Shown: positions 19,069-28,522, counted from the stretch's first letter. The stretch: DNA of 64,000 bases from UBA1431 sp002329665 (GCA_040772545.1 JAXGXY010000001.1:496001-560000); one strand, 5' to 3'. Notes: generated by a model from the letters alone, not told the origin. A program made the numbers and translations.

Positions 19069-19097
19069 TTGTAATCTAAGCCGGAATGCTTTATAAT
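19069..19097 (+). promoter_or_regulatory. Promoter of the leader peptide/MFS unit
   Basis: TTGTAA (19069-19074) and a perfect TATAAT (19092-19097) are separated by exactly 17 bases. Transcription would begin around 19104, only about 10 bases before the AGGAGG of the leader peptide. Confidence 0.75.
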
Positions 19098-19127
19098 CAT
19101 ATCTGTTTATGACAGGAGGTGGCAGGA

Positions 19128-19241
19128 ATGTTTCGCATTGCCGGAAGCAAACAAATGATTCCAGCGATTTATGTTACGAAAGCCGAATATGCCCTCAATG
19201 AATCAGATGTTATTCCGGAGAAGACGCATTCCTTCTGCTGA
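19128..19241 (+). CDS. 37-residue leader peptide upstream of MFS efflux gene
   Basis: A small frame MFRIAGSKQMIPAIYVTKAE... ending in HSFC is preceded by a perfect AGGAGG (19114-19119) eight bases before ATG. It lies directly between a strong promoter and an intrinsic terminator, followed by the Mef-like pump gene. This is the arrangement of ribosome-mediated attenuators of antibiotic resistance genes, in which drug-stalled ribosomes on the leader prevent the terminator from forming. CAATTC at 19245-19250 can pair with GAATTG in the terminator loop and may be part of an antiterminator. The inducer is unknown; I infer a ribosome-targeting drug such as a macrolide. Confidence 0.7.
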   Translation: MFRIAGSKQMIPAIYVTKAEYALNESDVIPEKTHSFC

Positions 19242-19270
19242 CGTCAATTCTTTAGATTGCCATTGGCATT

Positions 19271-19306
19271 AACGACAGAGGAATTGTGGTCTCTGTCGTT
19301 TTTTTT
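19271..19306 (+). terminator. Attenuator terminator before the MFS gene
   Basis: A perfect 10-bp stem (AACGACAGAG with CTCTGTCGTT) encloses a 10-base loop and runs into eight consecutive T residues. It sits 30 bases after the leader stop and 47 bases before the pump start, so default transcription should end here. Confidence 0.88.
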
Positions 19307-19352
19307 GTTCTTCTCCTTTCAACAAGAAAACTGGAAGGATGAACCGTTCAAT

Positions 19353-20585
19353 ATGAAGCTTAAAATCAAGAAGGCACAGCATCCCCCGTTAAACAAGAAT
19401 ATCGTGCTTTTTCTCATTAGCCAGAACGTTTCGCTGTTTGGGTCCTCTGTTGTGGGATATGCCATCATATGGCATATCACGCTGGAGACTTCCTCCGGGC
19501 TGTGGCTGATGCTGTCCACGCTTTGCTACATGCTTCCACATGTGCTTGTTTCCCTGTGGGGCGGCGTGTGGGCGGACCGGCACAACCGCAAATACCTTAT
19601 TATGCTGTCGGATGCGTTTATCGCCGCAGCGACGCTCGCCCTTGCCATCGCATTCTGGGCGGGTTTTCGCCGCATGGAGCTGCTGCTTGCCGTGTCGGTG
19701 GTGCGTTCTATCGGCGGCGGGATTCAAGCCCCCGCCGTGAATGCGATCTATCCGCAGCTTGTCCACAAGGATGCCCTCACAAGGGTACAGGGCATCAACC
19801 AAACGCTGAATTCGGTGTTGATGCTGCTTGCCCCTGCCGCGGGAGGCGTCCTGCTCGCCTCCATGGATATTTCGTGGGCTTTCATGCTGGATGTTATCAC
19901 GGCGGGACTTGCCATTTTGATCCTCGCCTTTATCAAGGTGGGAAAAATCGAACGGACGGACGCGCCCGCCTCCATGCTCGCGGAACTCAGGCAGGGTGTT
20001 GAATATACATTCCGTCACCCTTTGTTAAGGGGAATCATCATTTGCTATGCCTTCTCCTTCTTTTTGATCACTCCTGCGGCGGTGCTTACGCCGCTGCTGG
20101 TCGAAAGAAGCTTCGGAAGCGATGTCTGGAGACTGACCGCCAATGAGATGGCCTGGACGATCGGTTCTCTCATAGGCGGCGTGTTTGTCGCGTTGCAAGG
20201 CGGTTTCAAGGATAAAATTCGCACGATTGCGATATGCTTGGTTGCGTTTGGCGTAACCTTTGGCCTTTTGGGCGTGGCGGGCCATTTCGCGGTATACCTG
20301 ATAATCATGGGTGTCTCCGGTTTCTTTATGCCGGTTGTCGTGACGGCGCAAACCGTATTCATACAGGAAACCGCCCGACCGGCCATGATGGGACGGGTTT
20401 TTTCCATAGTGCAGATCATCATTGGCAGCGCCATGCCGGTCGCCATCCTGGTTTTCGGGCCGTTGGCCGATGTTGTGTCGGTGGAGTCTATACTGATCGT
20501 TTCCGGGATACTATTGGCGCTGGTCGGCGTGCTGTATCAGAGAAGCAACATAGTATCCAACAGGAAACGACATCTGGTAGAATAA
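19353..20585 (+). CDS. MFS efflux transporter, Mef-like
   Basis: This 410-residue major facilitator has twelve predicted helices. The loop 2-3 motif is present as GVWADRHNRKYLIM, and the IGGGIQAPAVNAIYPQLV segment matches macrolide-efflux (MefA-type) and related DHA3 proteins. The start is set at ATG 19353, with GGAAGG upstream. The longer frame from TTG 19257 begins inside the terminator hairpin and is not credible. Expression is probably induced by read-through of the upstream attenuator. Drug specificity is inferred from the regulatory arrangement and family resemblance only. Confidence 0.88.
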   Translation: MKLKIKKAQHPPLNKNIVLFLISQNVSLFGSSVVGYAIIWHITLETSSGLWLMLSTLCYMLPHVLVSLWGGVWADRHNRKYLIMLSDAFIAAATLALAIAFWAGFRRMELLLAVSVVRSIGGGIQAPAVNAIYPQLVHKDALTRVQGINQTLNSVLMLLAPAAGGVLLASMDISWAFMLDVITAGLAILILAFIKVGKIERTDAPASMLAELRQGVEYTFRHPLLRGIIICYAFSFFLITPAAVLTPLLVERSFGSDVWRLTANEMAWTIGSLIGGVFVALQGGFKDKIRTIAICLVAFGVTFGLLGVAGHFAVYLIIMGVSGFFMPVVVTAQTVFIQETARPAMMGRVFSIVQIIIGSAMPVAILVFGPLADVVSVESILIVSGILLALVGVLYQRSNIVSNRKRHLVE

Positions 20586-20926
20586 AACAAACGGTGTTTG
20601 AAACTGTATGAATACCAAATGGAAAAACCGGGACGTTGAGAACGGGGTGCAAAAAAGCATATAATATATAAGCGCATTGGATATACCTGCCGTCATATCA
20701 GGGAGGACAGGATCAGTATCATGAAAAGGATCGGCGAGCAGGGGTGAAATGCGCGCGCAAGTATGCGCCCCTGTATACCGAGGAGGACCCGCATGTCTTT
20801 ATGCGTGAATAGAGTTGTCCTCCCGGAACACGATGTTCAGGGTTGATTCTGGCGAAAAGTCCGAGGGAAAGCGCAGGCCGGCTATGAGGACGCCGTCCTG
20901 CGGCCAGGCTTTGGGGGGAGGTTGCG
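20586..20926 (+). other. Intergenic region, only a doubtful micro-ORF
   Basis: A 17-codon frame at 20793 (MSLCVNRVVL...) follows an AGGAGG site but has no recognisable product. Otherwise this 341-base gap shows no gene or clear regulatory hairpin. Confidence 0.3.
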
Positions 20927-21607
20927 GTGGTGTACGACGGAAAGGGTCAGGCAGGCCTGAAAGCCGAAGCGGGAACGACGGTGCTGTCGCTGAAGAATCC
21001 CGAATATTTCCATTTGTCCGAAAACTCTAAGGACGCGGTTTGGGGCTGCGATCAGGAGTGGTTCGGTTCGTGCTGGCAGCGCCGTGCAGGCTGCGGCCCG
21101 AGCGCGGCGACCAATGTTGTGCTGTATCTGCGCGGCGCCGGAAGCATCAGGCTTGAGGAAAAGGTCGAGAGCAAAGCGGATTGCATCCGGCTGATGGAGA
21201 CGCTGTGGCGCTATGTCACCCCCAGTGAAAAGGGCGTAAACACCCTCGACCGATTTTGCGGCGGTGTAAAAAAGTATGCCAAATCCCGCGGAATAAGCCT
21301 GGAGTGCCGGACGTTGGACATTCCGATGAAAAGGATGTCGCGTCCCGCGTTGCCCTCGGTTGTGGACTTCATAGAAAAAGGGCTTGACAGCGACTGCCCC
21401 GTCGCCTTTCTCAATCTTTCCAACGGGAAGGTGAGCAACCTGGACTCCTGGCACTGGGTCACGATCGTCGGACTCGAGACCGACAAGGTGCACGACCGCG
21501 TTTCGGCGCAGATACTCGATGGCGGGAAAGCATTTGGGATCGATCTTAAACTCTGGTACGAAACCACCACGTTAGGCGGGGGGTTCGTGTTTTTCGAGAA
21601 GCCTTAA
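20927..21607 (+). CDS. C39-like cysteine peptidase family protein
   Basis: This 226-residue protein starts at one of two adjacent GTG codons. CWQRRAGCGPSAATNVVLYL resembles the Q-x(n)-CGP motif of C39/papain-like peptidases (putative nucleophile Cys in GCGPSAA), and SWHWVTIVGLE followed by ILDGG supplies the expected His and Asp region. There is no signal peptide, transmembrane helix or ABC domain, so it is a stand-alone cytosolic enzyme rather than a bacteriocin exporter. The substrate is unknown. The flanking gaps of over 240 bases suggest it is monocistronic. Confidence 0.6.
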   Translation: MVYDGKGQAGLKAEAGTTVLSLKNPEYFHLSENSKDAVWGCDQEWFGSCWQRRAGCGPSAATNVVLYLRGAGSIRLEEKVESKADCIRLMETLWRYVTPSEKGVNTLDRFCGGVKKYAKSRGISLECRTLDIPMKRMSRPALPSVVDFIEKGLDSDCPVAFLNLSNGKVSNLDSWHWVTIVGLETDKVHDRVSAQILDGGKAFGIDLKLWYETTTLGGGFVFFEKP

Positions 21608-21818
21608 GCACTCTCCCTGCACCGGGGAAACGGAAGGACAGTCGAGCTTTAGAAACTGTTAATCTTCCTTGCACAACAGGCGGCGCCATCGCATATATTG
21701 AAAAATCGAAACGGCATTTCATGCTGAAGGAGAAAGCGCGGATTCATCGCGCATATTTCTTGCCTTCAAAATGAACGTATGATCATATAATCATAATATG
21801 GATTTTTTATTTTTAGTA

Positions 21819-21847
21819 TTGCGTTTGATGATTACGCGTGGTAATAT
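21819..21847 (+). promoter_or_regulatory. Promoter of the arsR operon
   Basis: TTGCGT (21819-21824) and TAATAT (21842-21847) are 17 bases apart, immediately upstream of the arsR start. AT-rich inverted stretches just before it (21780-21800, tgatcatataatcataatatg) could hold an ArsR operator. Confidence 0.5.
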
Positions 21848-21853
21848 TATCAC

Positions 21854-22201
21854 ATGAAAAATTTGAAGGGCAATAAAAAGGATAAAGACGTAGAGATTCT
21901 CAAAGCTTTGGCGCATCCTGTAAGGCTGGGCATCGTAAAGGCCCTGCATGGCAAGGGCGAGCTGTGTGCCTGCGAGATATGCGGCCTTTTCGACTGTGAC
22001 AGGACCACGGCCAGCAAGCATCTGGCGGTCTTGCGTCAGGCGGGAATCATCGATTACGAGCGGCAGGGGAAGATGATCATATATCGATTGCAGATGCCGT
22101 GCGTGAATGCTTTTCTGCGCTGCATTAATGCTATTTCAAAGAAGGAGGACATTGTCGATGACGAAGATTCAGATTCTGGGACCGGGATGTGCAAGATGTA
22201 A
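21854..22201 (+). CDS. ArsR-family metalloregulator
   Basis: This 115-residue winged-helix repressor has ALAHPVRLGIVKAL as the first helices and ELCACEICGLFDCDRTTASKHL covering the alpha-3 metal-site region and recognition helix. The paired cysteines in CACEIC, with a further Cys, resemble the thiolate site of As(III)/Cd(II)-type sensors. The C-terminus ends CKM and overlaps the next gene by 44 bases. It probably represses the operon with the thioredoxin-like protein and permease until a thiophilic metal(loid) binds. Confidence 0.9.
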   Translation: MKNLKGNKKDKDVEILKALAHPVRLGIVKALHGKGELCACEICGLFDCDRTTASKHLAVLRQAGIIDYERQGKMIIYRLQMPCVNAFLRCINAISKKEDIVDDEDSDSGTGMCKM

Positions 22202-22400
22202 GAAACTGGCTGACGTGACGGACGCCTGCGCAAGCGAACTGGGGATGGACTACAGCATAGAGAAAGTGACCGATATTATGGAGATCGTCAAAGCGGGTGT
22301 GATGCAGACCCCGGCGGTAGCGGCGGGCGGCAGGATATTGCATCAGGGATCGGTTCCGTCGAAGGACGAGATGAAGCGGATCCTGCAAAAGAACCTATAA
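22158..22400 (+). CDS. Small thioredoxin-fold redox protein (TM0996/MTH895 type)
   Basis: This 80-residue protein has GPGCARCKKL as its CxxC redox site and the TPAVAAGGRILHQG cis-proline segment typical of the minimal thioredoxin-like family often found beside ArsR and permease genes. The start is chosen at 22158 because GGAGG lies nine bases upstream; the longest frame begins inside arsR without a site. The start overlaps the end of arsR, which implies coupled translation. It may reduce arsenic species or handle thiols for the adjacent permease. Confidence 0.88.
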   Translation: MTKIQILGPGCARCKKLADVTDACASELGMDYSIEKVTDIMEIVKAGVMQTPAVAAGGRILHQGSVPSKDEMKRILQKNL

Positions 22401-22468
22401 AAGGATATTATCTTTTTTCAGGGAATATGTGTAAAAATAGCCACATGATATGTGGTGGAGGACGCATT

Positions 22469-23632
22469 GTGGAGAAAAAAGACATAAAAAATTTAATAAT
22501 TATCGCGATAGTGTTCGTTGGCTTCTATTTCCTACCTGCGGAATCAGGACGCGTTTTTAAGGCGCTGAACGAATCCGTACAAATGATGAGCGAGTACGCG
22601 AAGGCGCATGTGCTGCTTTGCCTGATCCCCGCTTTTTTCATTGCAGGAGCAATTTCCGTATTCGTTAAGAGCGATTCGGTGATGAAGTACCTTGGGGCGG
22701 CCGCGAGCATCGTCGTGGCTTATTCGGTGGCATCGGTGTCCGGGGCTATCCTCGCGGTGTGCTCCTGTACGGTGCTGCCGCTCTTCGCCGGGATTTACAT
22801 GCGCGGCGCAGGCCTTGGGCCTGCATCGGCCTTTTTATACTCCGGCCCTGCAATCAACGTGCTTGCCATCATCATGACCGCACGGGTATTGGGGCCGGAA
22901 CTGGGTATTGTCCGCGCAGTTGGCGCAGTTCTGCTAAGCGTCGTAGTCGGTCTCCTCATGGCGTTCATTTTCAGGAAAGAGGAAAAACAGCGCATGAGTG
23001 CTTTCGAGACGGAAGAGTTCGATGACAAGGTCGATCTGTGGCGCATCGTGCTGCTGATCGGATCGATGATCGGCTTTTTGATCTTTGCCAACTGGGGCGC
23101 GCCGCAGGGCGACACCGGGCTGTGGCAGGCGATATATTCCGTCAAGTGGTACGCAGCCGGGGCGTTCTTCATCATAACGGTGGTTTCGGCGTTCCTTTTG
23201 TTCAAGAAGGAAATGCTGAAGAAGTGGCTTCAGTCTACGCTTGACTACACATTGCGGGTGATGCCGCTGCTGTTCATCGGCGTGCTGGTGACCGGTTTCC
23301 TGCTGGGGCGGCCTGGCAATGAGGCGCTTATTCCTTCGCAGTGGATAGCCGGACTTGTTGGTGGGAACTCCGTTTTCTCCAACTTCTTCGCCTCTGTCTC
23401 GGGCGCGCTGATGTATTTTGCCACGCTTACCGAAGTGCCGATACTGCAGGGGCTGATGGGCGCAGGTATGGGCAAAGGCCCGGCCCTCGCGCTGCTGCTG
23501 GCCGGCCCGGCGCTATCGCTCCCGGCGATACTGGTTATTTCAAAAATGCTGAAATGGAAAAAGACCTTGACGTACGTCGGGATCGTCGTTGCTGTAAGTA
23601 CGGTTGCGGGGATCGTATACGGAATGTTCTGA
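22469..23632 (+). CDS. ArsP/DUF318-type permease
   Basis: This 387-residue integral membrane protein has about ten helices. The signature AVCSCTVLPLFAGIYMRG and SGPAINVLAI belong to the ArsP/DUF318 permease family, known to export organoarsenicals or other soft metal species, with the CSC cysteines implicated in substrate transfer. GTG 22469, with GGAGG seven bases before it, is preferred over the ATG at 22427. It is the third gene of the arsR operon. Substrate: probably trivalent arsenicals, by family and context. Confidence 0.85.
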   Translation: MEKKDIKNLIIIAIVFVGFYFLPAESGRVFKALNESVQMMSEYAKAHVLLCLIPAFFIAGAISVFVKSDSVMKYLGAAASIVVAYSVASVSGAILAVCSCTVLPLFAGIYMRGAGLGPASAFLYSGPAINVLAIIMTARVLGPELGIVRAVGAVLLSVVVGLLMAFIFRKEEKQRMSAFETEEFDDKVDLWRIVLLIGSMIGFLIFANWGAPQGDTGLWQAIYSVKWYAAGAFFIITVVSAFLLFKKEMLKKWLQSTLDYTLRVMPLLFIGVLVTGFLLGRPGNEALIPSQWIAGLVGGNSVFSNFFASVSGALMYFATLTEVPILQGLMGAGMGKGPALALLLAGPALSLPAILVISKMLKWKKTLTYVGIVVAVSTVAGIVYGMF

Positions 23633-23713
23633 CATCCCGAAAATCGATATGTTGCGAATAGCCGGCGGTGATACGGCTTAAAATAGGATGAATTAATCCT
23701 AGGAGAGCTGACC

Positions 23714-24532
23714 ATGGGCAATAAGATTCTCGAAGGCCTGTCCGCTTTGACCACGTCCACAGAGGAAGTAACCCCGGACATAATGGTAATCGACTTCACT
23801 GTCGTGACCGCCTGCATCGTCGGAACAGGGAATATGTGGGTCCTTGTGGATACGGGCCTTGAAAATTCTGCGGATACCATACTGTCTGCCGCCGAAAAAC
23901 GGTTCACAAAAGAAAGCCGGCCTGCGGCAATAGTATTGACGCACGGCCATTTCGACCATGTCGGATCAGTCATCAAACTCTCTGAATTTTGGGACGTACC
24001 CGTATATGCGCATGAGCTTGAAATGCCCTACATTACCGGCAAGAAAGATTACCCGGTAGCGGACGTTTCCGTTGACGGAGGCATAGTGGCAAAGCTTTCA
24101 AAGTCTTATCCGCATACGAGCATCGACCTGGGTATAAGGGCCGTGGCGCTTCCCGGAGACGGCAGCGTGCCCGGGATGCCCGATTGGAGATGGATACCGA
24201 ACCCGGGGCATACCGAAGGCCACGTTTCTCTGTTCCGCGACCGCGACCGCGTGCTCATCGCAGGCGACGCGTTTTCCACGACGAAGCAGGAGTCATTGTT
24301 TTCGGTATTGATGCGGCGCGAACGGATAAGCGGTCTCCCCAGATATTTCACAACGGATTGGGAAGCCGCAGAAAACTCGGTCAGAAAGCTCAGGGACCTG
24401 AAACCTTTTTTGGCAATTCCAAGCCACGGAAAACCTATGGAGGGCGAGGTGCTTACCGAGAACCTGGAAGTGCTGGTCAGCGATTTCAACAAGATCGCAA
24501 AACCTCAAAAAGGCCGGTTTTTAAACGGCTGA
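23714..24532 (+). CDS. Metallo-beta-lactamase-fold hydrolase
   Basis: This 272-residue cytosolic enzyme has LTHGHFDHVGS, the H-x-H-x-D-H dinuclear metal motif. Later ligands are His in NPGHTEGH, Asp in LIAGDAF and His in IPSHGKPM. Substrate families range from glyoxalase II to lactonases and cannot be narrowed by eye. AGGAG lies upstream of the ATG. It is 81 bases behind the ArsP permease and could be co-transcribed, but it has its own terminator downstream. Confidence 0.9.
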   Translation: MGNKILEGLSALTTSTEEVTPDIMVIDFTVVTACIVGTGNMWVLVDTGLENSADTILSAAEKRFTKESRPAAIVLTHGHFDHVGSVIKLSEFWDVPVYAHELEMPYITGKKDYPVADVSVDGGIVAKLSKSYPHTSIDLGIRAVALPGDGSVPGMPDWRWIPNPGHTEGHVSLFRDRDRVLIAGDAFSTTKQESLFSVLMRRERISGLPRYFTTDWEAAENSVRKLRDLKPFLAIPSHGKPMEGEVLTENLEVLVSDFNKIAKPQKGRFLNG

Positions 24533-24567
24533 AACAGGACGGTATCGGTGAACACCGGTTGTGTGAG

Positions 24568-24600
24568 CCTCAAAGGGGATATGGCCTTTGAGGTTTTATT
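24568..24600 (+). terminator. Intrinsic terminator
   Basis: A 9-bp perfect stem (CCTCAAAGG with CCTTTGAGG) and 8-base loop are followed by TTTTATT. It ends the arsR-to-hydrolase transcription unit. Confidence 0.85.
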
Positions 24601-24928
24601 GCCGTATACCGTAAGCGCTCGCAGGCCCCCCGAGATTCACATCGCAAAAAAGCCCCACTCTTCTTGCACAATACTTTTTATGCCGATTCCTCCGGCCGCA
24701 CATGTTATGATACAACATTTGTCTTATTGCAGCATCTGTGTTTCGGCTCCATACGGGGAGTTTGTCGCACGATCTATTAGTTGAGGTAAACGCTTGTCAA
24801 CAAAGTAAAGAAACTGTGGATATAACAGATAGAGTAGAACACAGGCGTTCTTTATTGAAGAAAGCGCCTTGCATTTTTTAAATAAAGTGGTATCTTACAA
24901 AAGAGCGCTTTTTGTCATGGAGAAACAA
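24601..24928 (+). other. Intergenic region upstream of MATE gene
   Basis: This is 328 bases without a convincing gene. It presumably holds the MATE promoter, but I see no well-spaced hexamer pair. Confidence 0.3.
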
Positions 24929-26356
24929 ATGCAAAAGAAGAATGCTGCGGTGTTAGACCCGCCGAAAAACCCGTTGGGAACAGAAAAAGTAGGCAAACTG
25001 ATTTTAAAGTTTGCAATACCGGCGATCATCAGCTTCCTGGTCAACTCACTCTACAATATTGTAGATCAGATTTTTATTGGCCAAGGGGTCGGGATGTATG
25101 GAAACGCAGCGACAAATGTAGCGTTTCCGATAACGATAACCAGCACCGCTATTGCGCTTTTGCTCGGTATAGGCAGCGCCTCGAATTTTAATCTCAAGCT
25201 TGGAGAGGGCCACAAGGAGCAAGCTGGACATTTTGCGGGCACCGGAATCTTCTTGCTGGCTGTCTTCGGTTCTGCTTTGGGAATATCGGTTCTTCTTTTT
25301 CAGAAACCGCTGTTATTTGCCTTGGGAACAACGAAGAACGTTCTTCCATATGCCCTGGAGTATACGAGCATAGTGGCGATAGGATTGCCGTTTATCACAT
25401 TCTCGATCGGCGCGGGCCAATTAATCCGTGCAGACGGCAGCCCGGGTTATTCCATGATCTGCGTGTTATCCGGCGCGATTCTCAATACTTTATTGGATCC
25501 GCTATTTATTTTTGTTTTCCGTATGGGGATGGCGGGAGCCGCCTGGGCAACGGTCATAGGACAGCTTGTTTCGGTTTCGCTTACAATAGGATATTTCTTT
25601 AGATTCAAGGCCGTCAAACTGGCCAGGAAATATTTTAAACCCGAGGCAAAGAATATCAGGGCGATACTGGCGCTTGGCTCGGCCCCTTTCTTCAATCAGG
25701 TAGCAATGGCGGCGGTCCAGATCACCATGAACAACTCCCTTGCATACTACGGCGCAATGTCGCAATACGGCGCGGATATCCCGCTTGCCTGCGTTGGAGT
25801 CATTACGAAAGTGAACATTCTTTTCCTCGGCTTTACGATAGGCATTGCGCAAGGGTGCCAGCCAATAAACGGATTCAACTACGGGGCAAAAAAATTCGAG
25901 CGTGTAAAGAAGACATATATAAAGGCTATATCTGCGGCAACCGGAATTTCAATCGTTGCCTTTCTGGCTTTTCAAATCTTTCCAAGGGAGATTGTCAGTG
26001 TTTTCGGTCAGGGGAGCGAGACGTATTTCAAGTTTGCGGAGCGTTATTTCCGCATATTTATGCTGCTTACCTTCGTCAACGGAATACATCCGGTAACCGC
26101 GAACTTTTTTACTTCCATAGGCAAGGCCAAAGCCGGCTTGATGATTACCTTAACCCGTCAAATACTGTTTCTTCTGCCTCTGATACTTATTTTCCCTGTT
26201 TTTTTTGGTATAGAAGGCATCATGTATGCAGGCCCGATCGCTGACGGGGCGGCAGCCGTCGTTGCCATAGCCTTTGCATCGAGGGAAATAAAAAACTTGT
26301 CCCGCTTACACCGGGAACAGGCCTTGTCACTTGAAACGGCAGCGCGGGACACATAA
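24929..26356 (+). CDS. MATE family multidrug/Na+ efflux transporter
   Basis: This is a 475-residue transporter with twelve helices. The N-terminal LGTEKVGKLILKFAIPAIIS, LVNSLYNIVDQIFIGQGVG and the repeat-half signature GIAQGCQPINGFNYGAKKF are characteristic of bacterial MATE pumps of the NorM/MepA branch. ATG 24929 has GGAG seven bases upstream. ATG 24917 and a TTG at 24869 are in frame but lack a site. Exported substrates are usually cationic drugs in exchange for Na+ or H+. No regulator gene is adjacent. Confidence 0.93.
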   Translation: MQKKNAAVLDPPKNPLGTEKVGKLILKFAIPAIISFLVNSLYNIVDQIFIGQGVGMYGNAATNVAFPITITSTAIALLLGIGSASNFNLKLGEGHKEQAGHFAGTGIFLLAVFGSALGISVLLFQKPLLFALGTTKNVLPYALEYTSIVAIGLPFITFSIGAGQLIRADGSPGYSMICVLSGAILNTLLDPLFIFVFRMGMAGAAWATVIGQLVSVSLTIGYFFRFKAVKLARKYFKPEAKNIRAILALGSAPFFNQVAMAAVQITMNNSLAYYGAMSQYGADIPLACVGVITKVNILFLGFTIGIAQGCQPINGFNYGAKKFERVKKTYIKAISAATGISIVAFLAFQIFPREIVSVFGQGSETYFKFAERYFRIFMLLTFVNGIHPVTANFFTSIGKAKAGLMITLTRQILFLLPLILIFPVFFGIEGIMYAGPIADGAAAVVAIAFASREIKNLSRLHREQALSLETAARDT

Positions 26357-26521
26357 CAATGGGCCGAACGGAACAATTCCCAAAGGCGTTTATCCGTTTC
26401 CTGTTGCCTGTTCAAATGCTGAAACCGGAAACGACAAAAGGGTATACAAAAACATATATTATTGTATAATTAATGCAGAAAACGCAGCCTGTCCGTTATT
26501 CTGGCCTGACCCGGAGGCACC

Positions 26522-28522
26522 ATGAAAAATGCGGATTATCAAAAAAGAAATACTCTTATCCTGCTTTCCCTCGCCCTTGTTGTTATTGGATTAATATTCA
26601 TGCAAAACGATCGGGACGGTTTTCAGGGAATGTCGTTTTCGATAAAATACGAAAACGGGGAAGCTGCGATTAACATATGGCAGGATGAAAGAAAGGACGC
26701 TTTCTATTTGTTTCTACCCTCTTTTTCGGATATAGACGAAGTTCAAATAAATGTTTTGGGGCCGAATACGGTCCGTATCGGCGGCTGCGAATACGAAGAC
26801 GGCGACTATCTCAAAGGTTACAGAACGAACCGGGAATACAGCATCACCGTTTTGGGTGCAAATAACGACGTTATTCAGACCGGGAACATCATATTCATGC
26901 AGTCCAAGCACATTCCGGGCATGTTCATACATACAAAATCCGGGGACACGGATTATTTGCATGCGGATAAGGGAAACAGGGAATCCGGCACGATGCTATT
27001 GATAAACGAGGACGGAAGCGTCGCATATGACGACCGGTTGAATTTCATCAAAGGGCGCGGCAACCTGTCCTGGGCCGGCGAGAAGAAGCCATACAATATT
27101 CAGCTGTCGGAAGAAAAAAACCTGCTCGGGATGGGGGAAGCGCAAGAGTGGGCCCTCCTTGCGAATCATTCCGATATGTCCAGTGTGCGCAACAAGATCG
27201 TATATGAATTCGCAAAGAAAACGGGCTTTTCCTTTTCTCCCGATTCCGAATTCGTGGACCTGTACATCAACGGCGCATATGCGGGGATTTACCAGCTTTC
27301 GGAAAGAATCGAAATCGGCAAAAGCCGGTTGGACATATATGGTCTCGAAGAAGAGACCCGGCGAATGAATCCCAGAGACCCCGGGCAATACGGTTTTGTT
27401 GAAACAGGTTCTTCAAGAGCTTACAGGATACCAGGGAACCCAGAAAACATCTTCGAGGGATATTTGCTGCAGCTTGAACTGTCGGGTTTCTATAAGGACG
27501 ACCCTTCCTGGCTCGTTACGGGCAGGAACCAGCCGCTAGCCGTAGTCAGCCCCGAATATGCTTCGCTGGAGCAGATCGAATACGTCGAAGGATTCCTGAA
27601 TGGCTTTGAGGAGGCGCTGTATTCCGGCACCGGCGTCAATTCCTTTGGGAAAAAATACACCGATTACATGGACATGGATTCGTGGGCGATGAAATACCTG
27701 CTCGAAGAGGTTTTTGCAAACCAGGATGCGGAATGGTCGAGCCAGTTTTTTTATATCGCCGGCAAAGACGGCGAATACAAGCTTTTTGCCGGCCCTCCCT
27801 GGGATTACGACAGCGCTCTTGGGAATCACAGCGAGGATAACGTGATGGGGCTGAACCCGCGGGCATTCATAGCGCTATGGCGCGGGCAGCACGACCCGAA
27901 GTATCTTTCGTGGTACAGCGAGCTTAATCAAAAATCCGATTTTCGTTCCGCCGTAACCGCTCTTTACGAACAGAGACTAAAACCTTATCTTGATGAATTG
28001 CTCGCGGGCGGGATGAAGGGATATTTTGAGCAAATACACGCTTCAGCCCTGATGAACCGGATCCGCTGGCATGGCGACACGGACATCCGTTCGGCGCGGA
28101 CCGCTATAAATGATGCCAATGCTTATCTGCTGAAATACATGTCGGAAAGAATCGGCTTTCTGGATTCCGTATGGATTGACGACGAACGTTATTACACGCT
28201 GGCCTTCAATGGGCTGCGGGACAACATATACTACAGTTATTCCGTAAGGGACGGACAGACGGTGGAAGAAGCGCCGGTTCCCGAACCGGACGGCTATATC
28301 CTTGAAGGATGGTATTACCTGGATACCGGCACTCCGTTTGATAAAACCCGGCCAGTCACCGAAGATACGGTTTTGAACGCAAAATGGCGGATATCGTTAT
28401 TATCGCTATTCAAGCGTTATTATTTGCTGGTTCCGGTTATCGGCGCCATCCTTGTGTTTATTATAGTATTTGTTAAACGCAAATGCATGGGACTGAGAGC
28501 GGATGCAAAAAAGCATGGATGA
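26522..28522 (+). CDS. CotH kinase family protein, membrane-anchored
   Basis: This 666-residue protein has an N-terminal helix (residues 10-27), an extracytoplasmic beta-rich region, then a CotH domain (about 155-520) with RGRGNLSW, KKPYNIQL, WALLANHSDMSSVRN, DLYINGAYAGIYQLSERI and the DYDSALG-type metal segment. CotH proteins are atypical kinases that phosphorylate secreted or spore-coat proteins. An InlB-like repeat (about 575-625) and a C-terminal helix (about 632-652) follow. The end overlaps the VTC gene by 20 bases. The CotH-VTC-DUF4956 set is a conserved trio in Firmicutes, likely acting at the cell envelope. Confidence 0.92.
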   Translation: MKNADYQKRNTLILLSLALVVIGLIFMQNDRDGFQGMSFSIKYENGEAAINIWQDERKDAFYLFLPSFSDIDEVQINVLGPNTVRIGGCEYEDGDYLKGYRTNREYSITVLGANNDVIQTGNIIFMQSKHIPGMFIHTKSGDTDYLHADKGNRESGTMLLINEDGSVAYDDRLNFIKGRGNLSWAGEKKPYNIQLSEEKNLLGMGEAQEWALLANHSDMSSVRNKIVYEFAKKTGFSFSPDSEFVDLYINGAYAGIYQLSERIEIGKSRLDIYGLEEETRRMNPRDPGQYGFVETGSSRAYRIPGNPENIFEGYLLQLELSGFYKDDPSWLVTGRNQPLAVVSPEYASLEQIEYVEGFLNGFEEALYSGTGVNSFGKKYTDYMDMDSWAMKYLLEEVFANQDAEWSSQFFYIAGKDGEYKLFAGPPWDYDSALGNHSEDNVMGLNPRAFIALWRGQHDPKYLSWYSELNQKSDFRSAVTALYEQRLKPYLDELLAGGMKGYFEQIHASALMNRIRWHGDTDIRSARTAINDANAYLLKYMSERIGFLDSVWIDDERYYTLAFNGLRDNIYYSYSVRDGQTVEEAPVPEPDGYILEGWYYLDTGTPFDKTRPVTEDTVLNAKWRISLLSLFKRYYLLVPVIGAILVFIIVFVKRKCMGLRADAKKHG

